Notes under the pieces: model-generated
Seen by the model: the letters and a program-made list of their open reading frames with translations, nothing else
The model's database searches: none
What the model was told of the DNA's origin: nothing
Program-made: the position numbers and the translations under genes
Shown: positions 32,398-41,553 of the stretch, one piece after another
Position numbering within the stretch: position 1 is the first letter of the stretch
How the letters are laid out: every line of letters begins with the position of its first letter
Source of the DNA: Halomarina salina
GTDB lineage: Archaea; Halobacteriota; Halobacteria; Halobacteriales; Haloarculaceae
Assembly: GCF_023074835.1 (NCBI RefSeq)
Contig: NZ_JALLGW010000002.1
Span: 62,001 to 126,000, forward strand
Reading direction: 5' to 3'
DNA: 64,000 bases

Positions 32398-32544
32398 TAG
32401 GGTCAACTCAAGATATACCGTGCGTGATTATAAGATTGTTGTCTGACACTGCGAGATGCTCAATCAGCGAGCAGAGCCTTGAACAGGCCATCTTATAGCG
32501 TTCGCGTGTTGGTAACAGAGTCGTATTAGAGTTCCGTCAGCTCT

Positions 32545-33258
32545 CTACGGCAGGCCGAGCATGTACGTGTCCAAGTAGGCCTCGCCCGCCTGAATCATGC
32601 CCATCCCGCGACCGCGATACTCCGTGTCGTCCATGATGATCGTCGACTCGAGCTCGGCGCGCTCGCCCGTTCCGGGGCCGTCGATGTCGACACTCCAGAG
32701 CTGCCCGACGTGCCGGCCGTAGCCATCAGCGTCGAGGATCACGGCGATGACGTACCACGCACCGTCCGGGACGCCGGGCGCGGACTCGACGATCGTCGGG
32801 GTGTCACCGCCGCCGCGGAACTTCTCGAACGCGAAGCGGTCGTAGTACTCGTCGAGGTCGAGCAACAATCGATAGCAGTGGTAGCCATCCGTCTCGTGGC
32901 CGGGAGCGTGGGCGAACGAGACCGCCGCGTAGTTATCCAGCGGGCGGACTGCCATCGATATCGTCGAACCGGGCGAGCTCCCGCCACCGAGCTCGGGATA
33001 GCTCTCGTGGCCGTCGCCGGGATACGACCACTTTCGGATAATGCGGTCGACGTCGCGATAACCACACGAGGCCCCCCGAAAGGAATCCGAGGACGTCCAG
33101 ATGATGGATTCAGATCCGCGCCACGGCCCAGCCGAGCCATCGTAGTTGTCCTCGCCACCGATGATCGAATCGAACGTTTCGATGACGAGGTCGCCGGTGT
33201 ACGCACCGTCCTGGACGAGGAACGCGCCGTCCTGGACGGCGAAGTCGAAGTCAGGCAT
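32545..33258 (-). CDS. Putative tail-tip protein with LamG-like fold
   Basis: A 237-residue protein. An N-terminal repeat (FAVQDGAFLVQDGAYTGDLV) precedes a beta-sandwich-like region (STISMAVRPLDNYAAVSFAHAP, WYVIAVILDADGYGRHVGQLW) reminiscent of concanavalin/LamG folds used for glycan binding. Its start overlaps the stop of the previous gene by one base, so it belongs to the leftward tail operon and is its most distal certain member. Likely host-surface binding. Confidence 0.65.
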   Translation of the reverse strand: MPDFDFAVQDGAFLVQDGAYTGDLVIETFDSIIGGEDNYDGSAGPWRGSESIIWTSSDSFRGASCGYRDVDRIIRKWSYPGDGHESYPELGGGSSPGSTISMAVRPLDNYAAVSFAHAPGHETDGYHCYRLLLDLDEYYDRFAFEKFRGGGDTPTIVESAPGVPDGAWYVIAVILDADGYGRHVGQLWSVDIDGPGTGERAELESTIIMDDTEYRGRGMGMIQAGEAYLDTYMLGLP

Positions 33259-34127
33259 TATTCGAGGATGTACGTCAGCATCGCGCCGACGCGCTGGCTG
33301 TTCGAGGAGTCGTTTTGGATTCGGAACGTGACTGGTGCCTGCTCGCCGCCGAGTGTCAACAGCGGCTGGTCGAGTGTCCCGCTTGTCCGGCGGCTCGTCG
33401 TCTGGTAGCTGACCGTCTCCGACTCGTCGAGCACCTGCAGGTAGACGTCGGTCGGGACGGTCCCGCTGGGGGCGATGAGTGACGTCCCGAGCAGCTTCAG
33501 GTCGAGGTCGCCGGGGACGTACTCGAACGCTCTTGACCGGTCGTCGCTGGGGATCTTCCCGACCGGGAGTGTCGCGGTGCGATTGTCTCGGACGAGCGTC
33601 GTCGCCGACCGGTTCGCGAGCGCCGCCGCCGAGTCGGCGTTGGTGACGGATCCAGCGCCGTTACCCTCATACCGTCGGTTCTGAACATCGACCTGACGGC
33701 CTACAATCCGAGTGTCGGTCGCATCGGTGACGCTCGAGGAGTCCGTCTCGTAGGCTGCGATTGGGATCCGTGGGTCACCGCTGGCGAAGTCGTCGGCCAG
33801 CCCGACGATAACCGCGTCCGGCTGGGAGAGATCGGCACCGACGAAGACAGACTGGAGTCCCTCAGATGCATCGAGCGTCACGTCCGTCGTCGTGTCCCGG
33901 CCGAGGTAGACACCCCCGACGATTGCCTCACCGCTATCGATCTGGACGGTGAGGTCGCCACTCGACTGCTCGGGAGCGAACGCGTTCAGTGGCGACGCTT
34001 CGATCACCGAGTCATCATCGGGGACGATCCAGCCGCCGTTCGGGGCATGGGCCGCCCGCTGGATGGTGGCCGCGGTGATCGACGCACTAATCGCTCGGTT
34101 CGGGCTTGGGTTGACGAGATCTGTCAT
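33258..34127 (-). CDS. Tail-fibre/appendage-like virion protein
   Basis: A 289-residue beta-rich protein. The N-terminus (LVNPSPNRAISASITAATIQRAAH) is followed by repeated short strands (AIVGGVYLGRDTTTDVTLDASEGLQSVFVG), as in fibre shaft regions, and the C-terminus has PVTFRIQNDSSNSQRVGAML. Placed between tail-tip genes with one-base overlaps. Function inferred from position. Confidence 0.6.
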   Translation of the reverse strand: MTDLVNPSPNRAISASITAATIQRAAHAPNGGWIVPDDDSVIEASPLNAFAPEQSSGDLTVQIDSGEAIVGGVYLGRDTTTDVTLDASEGLQSVFVGADLSQPDAVIVGLADDFASGDPRIPIAAYETDSSSVTDATDTRIVGRQVDVQNRRYEGNGAGSVTNADSAAALANRSATTLVRDNRTATLPVGKIPSDDRSRAFEYVPGDLDLKLLGTSLIAPSGTVPTDVYLQVLDESETVSYQTTSRRTSGTLDQPLLTLGGEQAPVTFRIQNDSSNSQRVGAMLTYILE

Positions 34128-34130
34128 GAG

Positions 34131-34637
34131 TTAGACCGCCGAGAAAGTGAGGGTACACTCGACGGTGAGCGTGTTCTGGCTATCCTTCGGCTTCGCGCTA
34201 AACGTCGCGTGGTTGAGCAGCGTGTCACCGGCGAACGCGCCCGCCTCGGTGATGTCGTAGCCGTTCGCCTCCGCCGACCCGAAGAACGCGGTGATGTAGA
34301 TCGACGGGCTATCTGGCTCGAGCGAGGCGACGACGCTCCGGGCAACCTCGGTGCCCAGCTGCGTGTTCGCCTCCGCGCTCGACGTCCCGGTGCCGACAGC
34401 TACTTCCGAAATAGCGGGGACGCTGTTCCCCGCGAGGCCATCGACGGCCCACTGGTGGAGGCCGACGCAGGTGGTGTTGCGCGACCGGCCGACGTGCTCG
34501 GCGGGGACGGTTCGCAGCGCCGCCAGACGGGCGCGGTCGTCGAGGTCCTCGAAGTCGGGGACGTGCGCGGCGATCGTGTCGAGGTCGTGAGTGGCGACGC
34601 GAACGTTCGTCTCGACAGCTGTCGTGTGGACGGTCAT
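34131..34637 (-). CDS. Tail-tip protein of unknown role
   Basis: A 168-residue protein with a helical first half (LDTIAAHVPDFEDLDDRARL) and a beta-rich second half (SPSIYITAFFGSAEANGYDITEAGAFAG, TLTVECTLTFSAV) that resembles domains seen in baseplate or tail-fibre-associated proteins. ATG 34637 overlaps the previous stop by one base, which fixes the start. Confidence 0.6.
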   Translation of the reverse strand: MTVHTTAVETNVRVATHDLDTIAAHVPDFEDLDDRARLAALRTVPAEHVGRSRNTTCVGLHQWAVDGLAGNSVPAISEVAVGTGTSSAEANTQLGTEVARSVVASLEPDSPSIYITAFFGSAEANGYDITEAGAFAGDTLLNHATFSAKPKDSQNTLTVECTLTFSAV

Positions 34638-34861
34638 CAGGCACCCCACTCGCTGAGGTCCCAGTCAGCGCTGTCCCACTGCCCGGAGCCAGCGTTCGCC
34701 GTCGAGGCCGTGACGCTGTCGCTCGATCCTTCGGTGTCGGGTGGCGGCGTCGCGATGTACCCGACGTCGCTGTCCGGGTCGTCTTCGTTCTCACTACGCC
34801 GCAGCCGGTCACGTAGCCCCCGGAGCATCCGTGAGGCCTCTCTGTTGCTGATATCGCGCAT
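34637..34861 (-). CDS. Small hypothetical tail-module protein
   Basis: A 74-residue protein: basic helix (ASRMLRGLRDRLRRSENED) then a disordered acidic/serine-rich part ending in WDSADWDLSEWGA. No family recognised. It sits between the hub-like gene and the 168-residue gene; possibly an adaptor. Confidence 0.6.
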   Translation of the reverse strand: MRDISNREASRMLRGLRDRLRRSENEDDPDSDVGYIATPPPDTEGSSDSVTASTANAGSGQWDSADWDLSEWGA

Positions 34862-34891
34862 GGGTATGGTGGTGGTGAGTAGCGTCCGCAG

Positions 34892-36418
34892 TTACAGCGT
34901 CCGCGTCTCCTGGGCGGTCAGATCCGTCGTCAGCGTCGACCCGGAGTAGCTGACGTCACGCTGCTTGACGATGTGGTCGCCGACCGCGCCTTCGCGGCTG
35001 AACTGTGCGTCGAATACCTCGCCCGGGCGCAGCGTGTGAGCGGCGACCGACCGGGCTCCGAACTGCAACTCGCGACGCGGCTCGTCACGATGCCGGAGGT
35101 CAGCCTCGCCGATGTCACGGGCCGCCTGGAACGTCTGCAGGCCGTCGTCCTTGATGCGGTCCTCGCGAGTGGCGTACTCGCCCTCGCTGCCAGGCTCGTC
35201 GACGCGAATCGAGATGGGGTACGGGAAGTACGCTCGGTAGGCCGGCGTGCCCGAGACATTGACGCCGATCTCCTGGCCGGTCTCGCCATCCGACTCGATG
35301 ATGAGCCACGGATTCGGTTCGGGGAGCGTGTGCTCGCTCATTCGGAACGTCGTCCACCCGTCATCGTCGAGGAACTCCGCGCTCTGTTGCTTCGGGTCGG
35401 TGATGTCCGACTCCGTGTCATCGATTGCGACTGGCGAGCCGCCGTCGTCTTTCTGCAGCCGGACGACCACGCCATCGGCATCGCCCGACCGGTCCGCGCG
35501 CGTCCAGAGCTCGAGACGGGCGACGCTCGACTTTCGCGTCGAGATGCGATGCAGCATGCGATTGGACTCCGTCACCGTCTGGTAGGAGTCGACCGTCTCC
35601 TGGGCGTCGTCAACCGCGAAGTTTCGCCCACCGTCGACGCGGATCACGTTCGCCAGCTCGTCATCGTTGATGCGGACCTTGTGGGTCGTCGAGTCGGTCG
35701 GTCCGATGGCGCTGACTGGGGTGAGATCGCTCAGCGGGACGAACCCCAGTGCCTGCCCGCGGGCGAACATGACCGCATCAGCCTTCGCGGCGAGGTCGCC
35801 CAGTAGGTCGAGCAGGTTCTGGCCGTTCGAGAACTGGTCGGTCGTCGTCCCGACGTCGGCCAGTAGCGACCGGTCTACCTCCGGCGCCTTCCGCCGCAAG
35901 AGCGTGTTGACGATGGCGATATCCGCGTTGGGGTCGCTTTCCGGGACGCAGATGGGGACGTTCTCGAAGGCGTCGTAGACCCGCCGGAACGAGCAGATGC
36001 CAAAGGCCCAGTCCTGGCTCTCGACCGAGAGCGTCGCGTCCTGGACGCTCGAGCGCTCGAGTGTCATCGACCGAGCGACACCCGTCCACAGTGATTGGCT
36101 GTTGCCGTACGACCCCTCGTTATAGACGCCGGTGTTGTACGGTCGCTGCTGGTTGGCCGGTGTCTCGGCCGTGAAGACGAGGCGGTCGCCAGGGGTTATC
36201 TCGTCCGTGTACTGCCCCTCGTCGTTGCCGATGAGGAGCTTCGCACTGTCCTTGCGCGCCTGGATTCGCTCGGTGATGTTGACTTGCTCCAGGTCGGCGT
36301 CAGCGACAGTGATGTCGGCGTCGCTGAACGCCTCCGAGTCGTTACCGGGCTTGAACACGCCCAGTCTCGCGCGCTGAACCCGAAGGATTGGGCTGCGGAG
36401 GTGGTTGTTCGTCGACAT
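34892..36418 (-). CDS. Tail hub / distal tail-like protein
   Basis: A 508-residue protein in the position of tail hub proteins. The first 110 residues (VADADLEQVNITERIQARKD, GDRLVFTAETP, WTGVARSMTLERSSV) resemble the beta-barrel lead domains of gp27/GpD-like hubs, and the middle (NGQNLLDLLGDLAAKADAVMFARGQALGFVP) resembles their adhesion-hub domain. An inserted jelly-roll-like segment lies around residues 300-390. Assignment is by fold pattern and gene order rather than a clear signature. Confidence 0.6.
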   Translation of the reverse strand: MSTNNHLRSPILRVQRARLGVFKPGNDSEAFSDADITVADADLEQVNITERIQARKDSAKLLIGNDEGQYTDEITPGDRLVFTAETPANQQRPYNTGVYNEGSYGNSQSLWTGVARSMTLERSSVQDATLSVESQDWAFGICSFRRVYDAFENVPICVPESDPNADIAIVNTLLRRKAPEVDRSLLADVGTTTDQFSNGQNLLDLLGDLAAKADAVMFARGQALGFVPLSDLTPVSAIGPTDSTTHKVRINDDELANVIRVDGGRNFAVDDAQETVDSYQTVTESNRMLHRISTRKSSVARLELWTRADRSGDADGVVVRLQKDDGGSPVAIDDTESDITDPKQQSAEFLDDDGWTTFRMSEHTLPEPNPWLIIESDGETGQEIGVNVSGTPAYRAYFPYPISIRVDEPGSEGEYATREDRIKDDGLQTFQAARDIGEADLRHRDEPRRELQFGARSVAAHTLRPGEVFDAQFSREGAVGDHIVKQRDVSYSGSTLTTDLTAQETRTL

Positions 36419-36421
36419 AGG

Positions 36422-37201
36422 TTAGGCCTCGGCGCTGCGGAAGTCGTCGAAGACGTAGCGTGGTGAGCCGTTATCACAGAACAGCTCGACGCCGGCGTTA
36501 CCGTCCAGCGAACTATCGAACGCGCCAGTGTCCGAGCCGAGACTCGTGTACGTCCCTGCCTGTGGGTCGTGCTCGAACAGCTCGATACCGGCGGTGTGGC
36601 CCGACGCTGTCCACGGGTCGAGGGCGTACCACTGGTCGGACGCGAACGAAAACGACGCGTTGTTACCGTCCTCGATACGGCCGATCTGGGAAGGCGACGC
36701 CCCACCCACCACCTCCGAGAGGCGGACGGCATCACCGCCACACTCGGTCCGGATCTGCAGCGTGTTGTCACCCGACGAATCGCGGAGATACCGCCAGTTC
36801 CAGGCACTGCTGGTCGCCCCGACCTTGAAGTGCAGCCGATGGCGGGTCTGGTAACCAGGGTACCACTCCAGCCCGTCGCCGGGCAAACTGTAGATGCCCT
36901 CGAAGTCCGCGCCGTTCGGATGGACGAGGGCCCGGGCTCCATCGAGGACATCAGCTGAGGCCGTCGATATCTCGAAGTCGTTCGCGGTCGTTGTGGTGTA
37001 GCTCCACGACGACGGGCTGTCAGTCTCCTCGTCTCCCTCCTCGAAGGAGGTGATCCGCTTGACCGACTGCCAGACCGTCTGCCACGAGCCGTTGACCTTC
37101 TCGAGAACTTCCGAGGCGCTCTTCTGTGTGCCGTTGACGCGGACGTACGTCTCAGTGGCGCTCTTCTGTGTGCCGCTGTCCTTGACACCCCAGTCAGTCA
37201 T
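36422..37201 (-). CDS. Tail-fibre-like protein with LamG-like domain
   Basis: A 259-residue protein. The N-terminal 45 residues contain two short related copies (DSGTQKSATETYVRVNGTQKSASEVLEKVNG), a typical fibre attachment or phage minor-tail linker. The rest (DFEISTASADVLDGARALVH, RHRLHFKVGATSSAWNWRYL, WYALDPW) is a concanavalin/LamG-like sandwich. ATG 37201 is chosen since it overlaps the next gene's stop by eight bases. Probable surface-binding role. Confidence 0.65.
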   Translation of the reverse strand: MTDWGVKDSGTQKSATETYVRVNGTQKSASEVLEKVNGSWQTVWQSVKRITSFEEGDEETDSPSSWSYTTTTANDFEISTASADVLDGARALVHPNGADFEGIYSLPGDGLEWYPGYQTRHRLHFKVGATSSAWNWRYLRDSSGDNTLQIRTECGGDAVRLSEVVGGASPSQIGRIEDGNNASFSFASDQWYALDPWTASGHTAGIELFEHDPQAGTYTSLGSDTGAFDSSLDGNAGVELFCDNGSPRYVFDDFRSAEA

Positions 37202-37775
37202 GGACGATGAAGATATCGCCATCACTGCCGGTCGCGTCGCTCGGTGCGCTGGTTCCTGAACGGATCACCCGCTCGGAGCCATCTGAGACCACGACATCGC
37301 GATTCCCGGATAGCAGCCCGGCGGTGAAGTTCGACGACTCGTCTTTGTAGGCAGTGGCGTCGGGGAGGTCGTCCGACGAGTGGGAGTGTGAGGCGCTCGC
37401 GAAGTCAGAGGGCGTGTTGCCCTGCAGCTGGTCGGCGTTGATCGTCTCGCCGGTCGACAGGAACGTATCGGCCTCGTTCCCGCCGAGCGTCTTCGCGTCG
37501 CCATCCCAGATCGTGACCCACGCATTCCCGTCGTCGTAGAACAGGAACGGGAGCGACGTCTGGGCGTCCGTCGGGTCGGTCGTATCGGTTCCGAGATACC
37601 ACCGCCCTTCCGTGCCGGGGTCCTCGGTGGGCATCGGGGGCGTCCCACTGGTCGGGCCTTTCTTGATGACGTCGAGGTCGGCCTCGTCGAGCAGGGCGTT
37701 CAGAATCTCTCCCCACTCGTCTTCGCTCGCGTCGACAGTGGGCTTCGTCCAGCCGTGGTACGATGTGTCTGGCAT
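37194..37775 (-). CDS. Tail-fibre protein
   Basis: A 193-residue protein. MPDTSYHGWTKPTVDASEDEWGEILNALLDEAD is a common N-terminal pattern of phage fibre proteins; WYLGTDTTDPTDAQTSLPFLFYDDGNAWVTI resembles a structural repeat in fibre shafts; the middle is rich in S/H/D (ASHSHSSDDLPDA), another fibre hallmark. It directly follows the tape measure gene. Confidence 0.72.
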   Translation of the reverse strand: MPDTSYHGWTKPTVDASEDEWGEILNALLDEADLDVIKKGPTSGTPPMPTEDPGTEGRWYLGTDTTDPTDAQTSLPFLFYDDGNAWVTIWDGDAKTLGGNEADTFLSTGETINADQLQGNTPSDFASASHSHSSDDLPDATAYKDESSNFTAGLLSGNRDVVVSDGSERVIRSGTSAPSDATGSDGDIFIVHD

Positions 37776-37777
37776 GA

Positions 37778-40700
37778 TTAACCTTGGTCGAAGTTGTCTG
37801 CACGCAGTTCATCCGTGAAGCCGCGAGCGGCGCGGCGACCCTCACGCTCGCCGTTAGCGTTGACGATCACCTTCCGGATCGTCAGGCCGCCGCTGCCACT
37901 GGAGCCTGTCGAGACGTTCGCCCGCTCCAGCGCGGATGTGAGTCGCCCCATCCCCCGCGAGTTGAGTGGGATGACGGCCTCGTCATCGCCACCCTCGCCG
38001 AGGAGCGCTGACGTCAGCCCGGTGACGACACCACCCTCGGCGAGCTGTGGGATGTCCCAGGACTGCCCGCCGATCGGACCGAACGGACCGACGCCGTACG
38101 AGCCACCGCCGTAGATCGTCTGCCCGGCGACCGAGATCTTCGGGATGTCGATGCTCACCCGCGGGATGGTCACCGATGGGATGGAGATCTGGTCAGGCAT
38201 CACCGCGTTGTAGGCGTCGACGGCGGCCTGGGCGAGCCCGTCAAACGCACTTGACATAATGCTCTCCCCAGTGCTCCCGAGCCAGTCGACCGTGTCCTGG
38301 ATCATCCCCTTGAACGCGTCTATCGTCCCGGGAATCCACTCGCCAGTCAAAAACGAAGTGACCGCGTCAGTGATGGTTCGGAACGCGCTAGTGACGAGCG
38401 ACTTCCCCGTATCCCGAAGGTACGAGGCGATATCACGGATCATCTCCGGGAAGAGGCTATTGCCGATGAGCCCCTCGTACAGTCCCTCTATGACGGCGAT
38501 GATCCCGTCGACGATGAACTGCACCGCGCCGACCAGGTCGCCGATCGCGTCGTTTTTGAGGTAGTCGGCAATCCCGGTCGCGATGTCGATGAAGCCCTGT
38601 TTCAGTTTCTCCTTCCCGCCGTTCCGCAACCACTCCCGCATCCCGTTGATGGTACTGACGAGTGCCTGGCCGACGATGCCCGGAATAGCGAGCATCTTCA
38701 GGATGGTTAGACGGATACCCGTCCCGATGGCCTTGAACCCCTGCTTGATGACGTCCGTCCCGTTGTTTCGGAGCCACTCCCGAACCATCGGGATTCCCTC
38801 TCGGAACGTGGTCAGGACCGCATCCTGAATTGCCAACAGCGCCGGGCCGATATTGCGACCGATTCCACGGAATGCAGCCTTGAACAGCTTGAGTCCGTCA
38901 GATAACAGCCAGTCAACGCCATCATTGATTGCACCGCGGATCGCAGGGATGATCTCGTCGTGGAGGGTGGCGAAACCCACCATCGACAGCGTGACGAGCT
39001 TTTGTAGCCCAGATTTGAGGATGGGAACGCCATTGTTCCGAAGCCACTGGCCAGCGCCAGTGAGCGCCGTTCGGACCTTCGGGACGATGTTCTGCTTCGT
39101 AAATTCGAACGCGTTGACCGCCTGCGTTGAGAGGAACGCGACTGCCGCCTTCAGCGTCGAGACACCGTTCTCACGCAGCCAAGTGTTGACGGCGTTGATC
39201 CCCTCCCGAATGCGGGGCTGGAGGTGCTTCTTCCCGAATTTGAACGCTTCGACCGCCGCGTTGCCGAGGAAGGTCAGCGCCCCTTTCGCTATCGTTACGC
39301 CTTCAGTTCGAACCCAGTTCCAAGCCCCCCGGATTGCCGTCCGGACCTTCGGGAGGATTTCCGATTTCGTGAACGAAAACGCGTTGAGCGCCTGTTGACC
39401 GAGGAAGACGAGTGCCTGCTTGGCAGCACTCACGCCTTCGGTACGGACCCAGGTCCACGCACCGTTGACTGCACGCCGGACCGGTGGGAGGATCTCCGCC
39501 TTCGTGAACGAGAAGGCGTTAATCGCTTGCTGACCGAGGAACGACAGCGCGGTCTTCGCGAGTGTGACACCCTCCGTCCGAACCCAGGTCCAGGCGCCAC
39601 TGAGCGCTGTTTTGACGGTCGGGAGAATCTCTTCGCGCGTGAACGTGAACGCAGCCGTCGCCTGGCGAACGAGCGTATTCAGCGCTTGCGTCGCGAGAGC
39701 GACGCCCTTCGTTCGAACCCACTGCCAGGTCCCCGAGAGTGCAGTCCGGACCGCTGGGAGGATCTTCTCTCGGGTAAACGTGAACGCCTCGAGGGCGCGG
39801 CTCGCCAGGGTTCGGATGGCTGTCTTGAACCGCTTGACGCCAGTCGTCGCAATCCACTCACCGGCCTCGATGAGCCGTTGCCGGATCGACCAGATGGCGT
39901 CGCCAGCCGCAGAGGCGGCTTCGGGGAACTTCCCGGAGAAGACGGCGGCGAGCGTCCCGATGGTGCCGATGAGAACAGCCGCCGGGGCGGCGATGCCAGC
40001 CAGACCGGAGGAGATGATGGGCAGGTACGGCCGGAGGGCAGTGAAGGCGGTGAGGAGACCACCGACCTGACTGCTCAGCAGCCCGATGCGTATCTGAGCG
40101 TCAGAGAGCGACGACACCCAGTCGCTGATACCTCCAACGACCGTCGAAATTCGCTGGATGAAGTCCGTCAGCGGCGGCAACAGCGCCTCGCCGATTTCGA
40201 TGGCGATGTTCCGCAGCTGGTTCTGCAATAGCTGCAGCTGGTTGTTGAACGTCTTCGACTGCGCTTCGAACTCTCGCTGCAGTGACGTTGCCTTCTCGAA
40301 CTGCTGGCCCGAGAGCTCGATGGCGCTGTTGACGCCGTCGAGGTTCTTCGCGAGGTTCGACAGCGCCACCCGCGAGAACGAGGTGAAGGTCTTCCGGAGG
40401 GTGTCAGCCTGCTTCCCTCCGGACTGCATCGTCGAGGCGAGCCGCTTGATCGTCTTGACGGGAGCGTTCGACCGCATCCGCTTGAATTCGTCAACGGAGA
40501 CGCCCAACCCGCGAGCGAGGTCGCTCACCTTCCGCGGGTCGAGCATCTCCTGGGCGACTCGCCGGAGCCCGCGCCCTGCTTTCGAGGCGTTGTTCGTCAC
40601 CTCGTTGAGTGCAGCAGAGAGACCAGCAATCTCGACCTGCGACGCGCCGAGATTCGACATCGACGACGCCGACTCCATCATCGACGTCACGATCTCGGAA

Positions 40701-41221
40701 CTGGACGTCGCGAAGTTGTTCGAGAGGCCGTTGATCGTCGACCCCAGGTTCTCCATCTTGGAGATCGGGGTGTCGGTGATGGTCGCCAACTTCGCGAACG
40801 CCTCACCCGCCTCGGAGGCAGCGAGGTCGGTCGCGGTCGACATCTTCGCGACCGTCTGCGTGAAGCCGACCATCTCGTCTTCGGCGACGCCGAACCGGCC
40901 CGCCTGGGCGACGAGGTCGGCGAGTTGGGACTGCGCCAGCGGGATGGTGTTCGCCATCCGCTTGACCTCCTCAGACATCTTCGCGGCCGTCTCGGCGGAG
41001 GTGACCTTCTCGACCTCCACCATCGCGTCCTGGAACTTCCGGGCGGCGTTGACGCCGACCCCGGCGAGGATACCCGACGCCGCAGCGACGCCTGCACCCA
41101 TCACACCGACCGCTTTGCGGAGGTTCAGCGCGGCTTGCTTGACGGAGGCAAACGCGCCGGTGACCTCGCCAGCGCCGGATGAAGATATCTCTACTTGGAG
41201 GCGTTCGGCGGTGATTGCCAT
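37778..41221 (-). CDS. Tail tape measure protein
   Basis: A 1147-residue protein, the largest in the window. Residues about 60-340 match the TP901-type tape-measure core (KFQDAMVEVEKVTSAETAAK, LADLVAQAGRFGVAEDEMVGF). Residues about 330-440 hold coiled coil and hydrophobic segments (LLTAFTALRPYLPIISSGLAGIAAPA). From about 447 to 890 come about ten degenerate 45-residue repeats. The C-terminus ends in a Gly/Ser-rich segment and NADNFDQG-like DELRADNFDQG. At about 1.5 angstrom per residue the length predicts a tail near 170 nm. Confidence 0.9.
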   Translation of the reverse strand: MAITAERLQVEISSSGAGEVTGAFASVKQAALNLRKAVGVMGAGVAAASGILAGVGVNAARKFQDAMVEVEKVTSAETAAKMSEEVKRMANTIPLAQSQLADLVAQAGRFGVAEDEMVGFTQTVAKMSTATDLAASEAGEAFAKLATITDTPISKMENLGSTINGLSNNFATSSSEIVTSMMESASSMSNLGASQVEIAGLSAALNEVTNNASKAGRGLRRVAQEMLDPRKVSDLARGLGVSVDEFKRMRSNAPVKTIKRLASTMQSGGKQADTLRKTFTSFSRVALSNLAKNLDGVNSAIELSGQQFEKATSLQREFEAQSKTFNNQLQLLQNQLRNIAIEIGEALLPPLTDFIQRISTVVGGISDWVSSLSDAQIRIGLLSSQVGGLLTAFTALRPYLPIISSGLAGIAAPAAVLIGTIGTLAAVFSGKFPEAASAAGDAIWSIRQRLIEAGEWIATTGVKRFKTAIRTLASRALEAFTFTREKILPAVRTALSGTWQWVRTKGVALATQALNTLVRQATAAFTFTREEILPTVKTALSGAWTWVRTEGVTLAKTALSFLGQQAINAFSFTKAEILPPVRRAVNGAWTWVRTEGVSAAKQALVFLGQQALNAFSFTKSEILPKVRTAIRGAWNWVRTEGVTIAKGALTFLGNAAVEAFKFGKKHLQPRIREGINAVNTWLRENGVSTLKAAVAFLSTQAVNAFEFTKQNIVPKVRTALTGAGQWLRNNGVPILKSGLQKLVTLSMVGFATLHDEIIPAIRGAINDGVDWLLSDGLKLFKAAFRGIGRNIGPALLAIQDAVLTTFREGIPMVREWLRNNGTDVIKQGFKAIGTGIRLTILKMLAIPGIVGQALVSTINGMREWLRNGGKEKLKQGFIDIATGIADYLKNDAIGDLVGAVQFIVDGIIAVIEGLYEGLIGNSLFPEMIRDIASYLRDTGKSLVTSAFRTITDAVTSFLTGEWIPGTIDAFKGMIQDTVDWLGSTGESIMSSAFDGLAQAAVDAYNAVMPDQISIPSVTIPRVSIDIPKISVAGQTIYGGGSYGVGPFGPIGGQSWDIPQLAEGGVVTGLTSALLGEGGDDEAVIPLNSRGMGRLTSALERANVSTGSSGSGGLTIRKVIVNANGEREGRRAARGFTDELRADNFDQG
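38550..39880 (-). repeat. About ten 45-residue (135-bp) repeats inside the tape measure gene
   Basis: The repeat unit has the pattern F-T-x-E-I-L-P-x-V-R-x-A-x-x-G-A-W-x-W-V-R-x-x-G, then A-K-x-A-L-x-F-L-x-x-Q-A. The W-x-R segment appears as WQWVRTKG, WTWVRTEG (twice), WNWVRTEG, NTWLRENG, GQWLRNNG, DWLLSDG, REWLRNNG and REWLRNGG. The central copies are most alike, the outer ones diverged, as expected for unequal recombination from the middle. Confidence 0.8.
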
Positions 41222-41256
41222 CTCAGAATCAGGGGGTGTCGCGTGCGGTCAACCGA

Positions 41257-41553
41257 CTATGCAGCGTTGGACTGGGCCATCAGGTCGTCAATTCGAGTCT
41301 CGGCCTCAGGCGTCATCGCCTGGCCTGGCTTGGGCTCACTGCCCTGCTGCTTGGAGTGCTCGATCTCGAAGAGTTCGTAGTAGACGGAGAACCCGATGAA
41401 CAGCTTCTCTTTCTCCTGGCGGGTCACTCGGCCAACGAGACCCTGAGGGTCGTACGTATACCCACAGTGGTGGAGAAAGTACTCGACGAAACACTTCTGC
41501 TCGTGTGGCGTGAACTGGTCGAGACTCGTTCGAGGAGTGCTACGGCGACTCAT
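41257..41553 (-). CDS. Tail assembly chaperone candidate (second of pair)
   Basis: A 98-residue protein (LDQFTPHEQKCFVEYFLHHCGYTY, EKLFIGFSVYYELFEIEHSKQQG). It occupies the G/GT chaperone slot between tail tube and tape measure. It begins in an ATGA overlap with the 187-residue gene instead of the frameshift used by many phages; no slippery heptamer was noticed. Function by position. Confidence 0.62.
   Translation of the reverse strand: MSRRSTPRTSLDQFTPHEQKCFVEYFLHHCGYTYDPQGLVGRVTRQEKEKLFIGFSVYYELFEIEHSKQQGSEPKPGQAMTPEAETRIDDLMAQSNAA

Larger units (their letters stand above)
31863..32544. other. Sparse region between spike and tail-tip genes
   Basis: Over 680 bases this region holds only one supportable gene (32082-32261), a small hairpin and a widely spaced inverted repeat (GTTACCAAC at 32386-32394, GTTGGTAAC at 32508-32516). 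Its composition is more AT-rich than the structural module. Other short frames (for example 22 codons from 31980) have no support. Confidence 0.5.
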
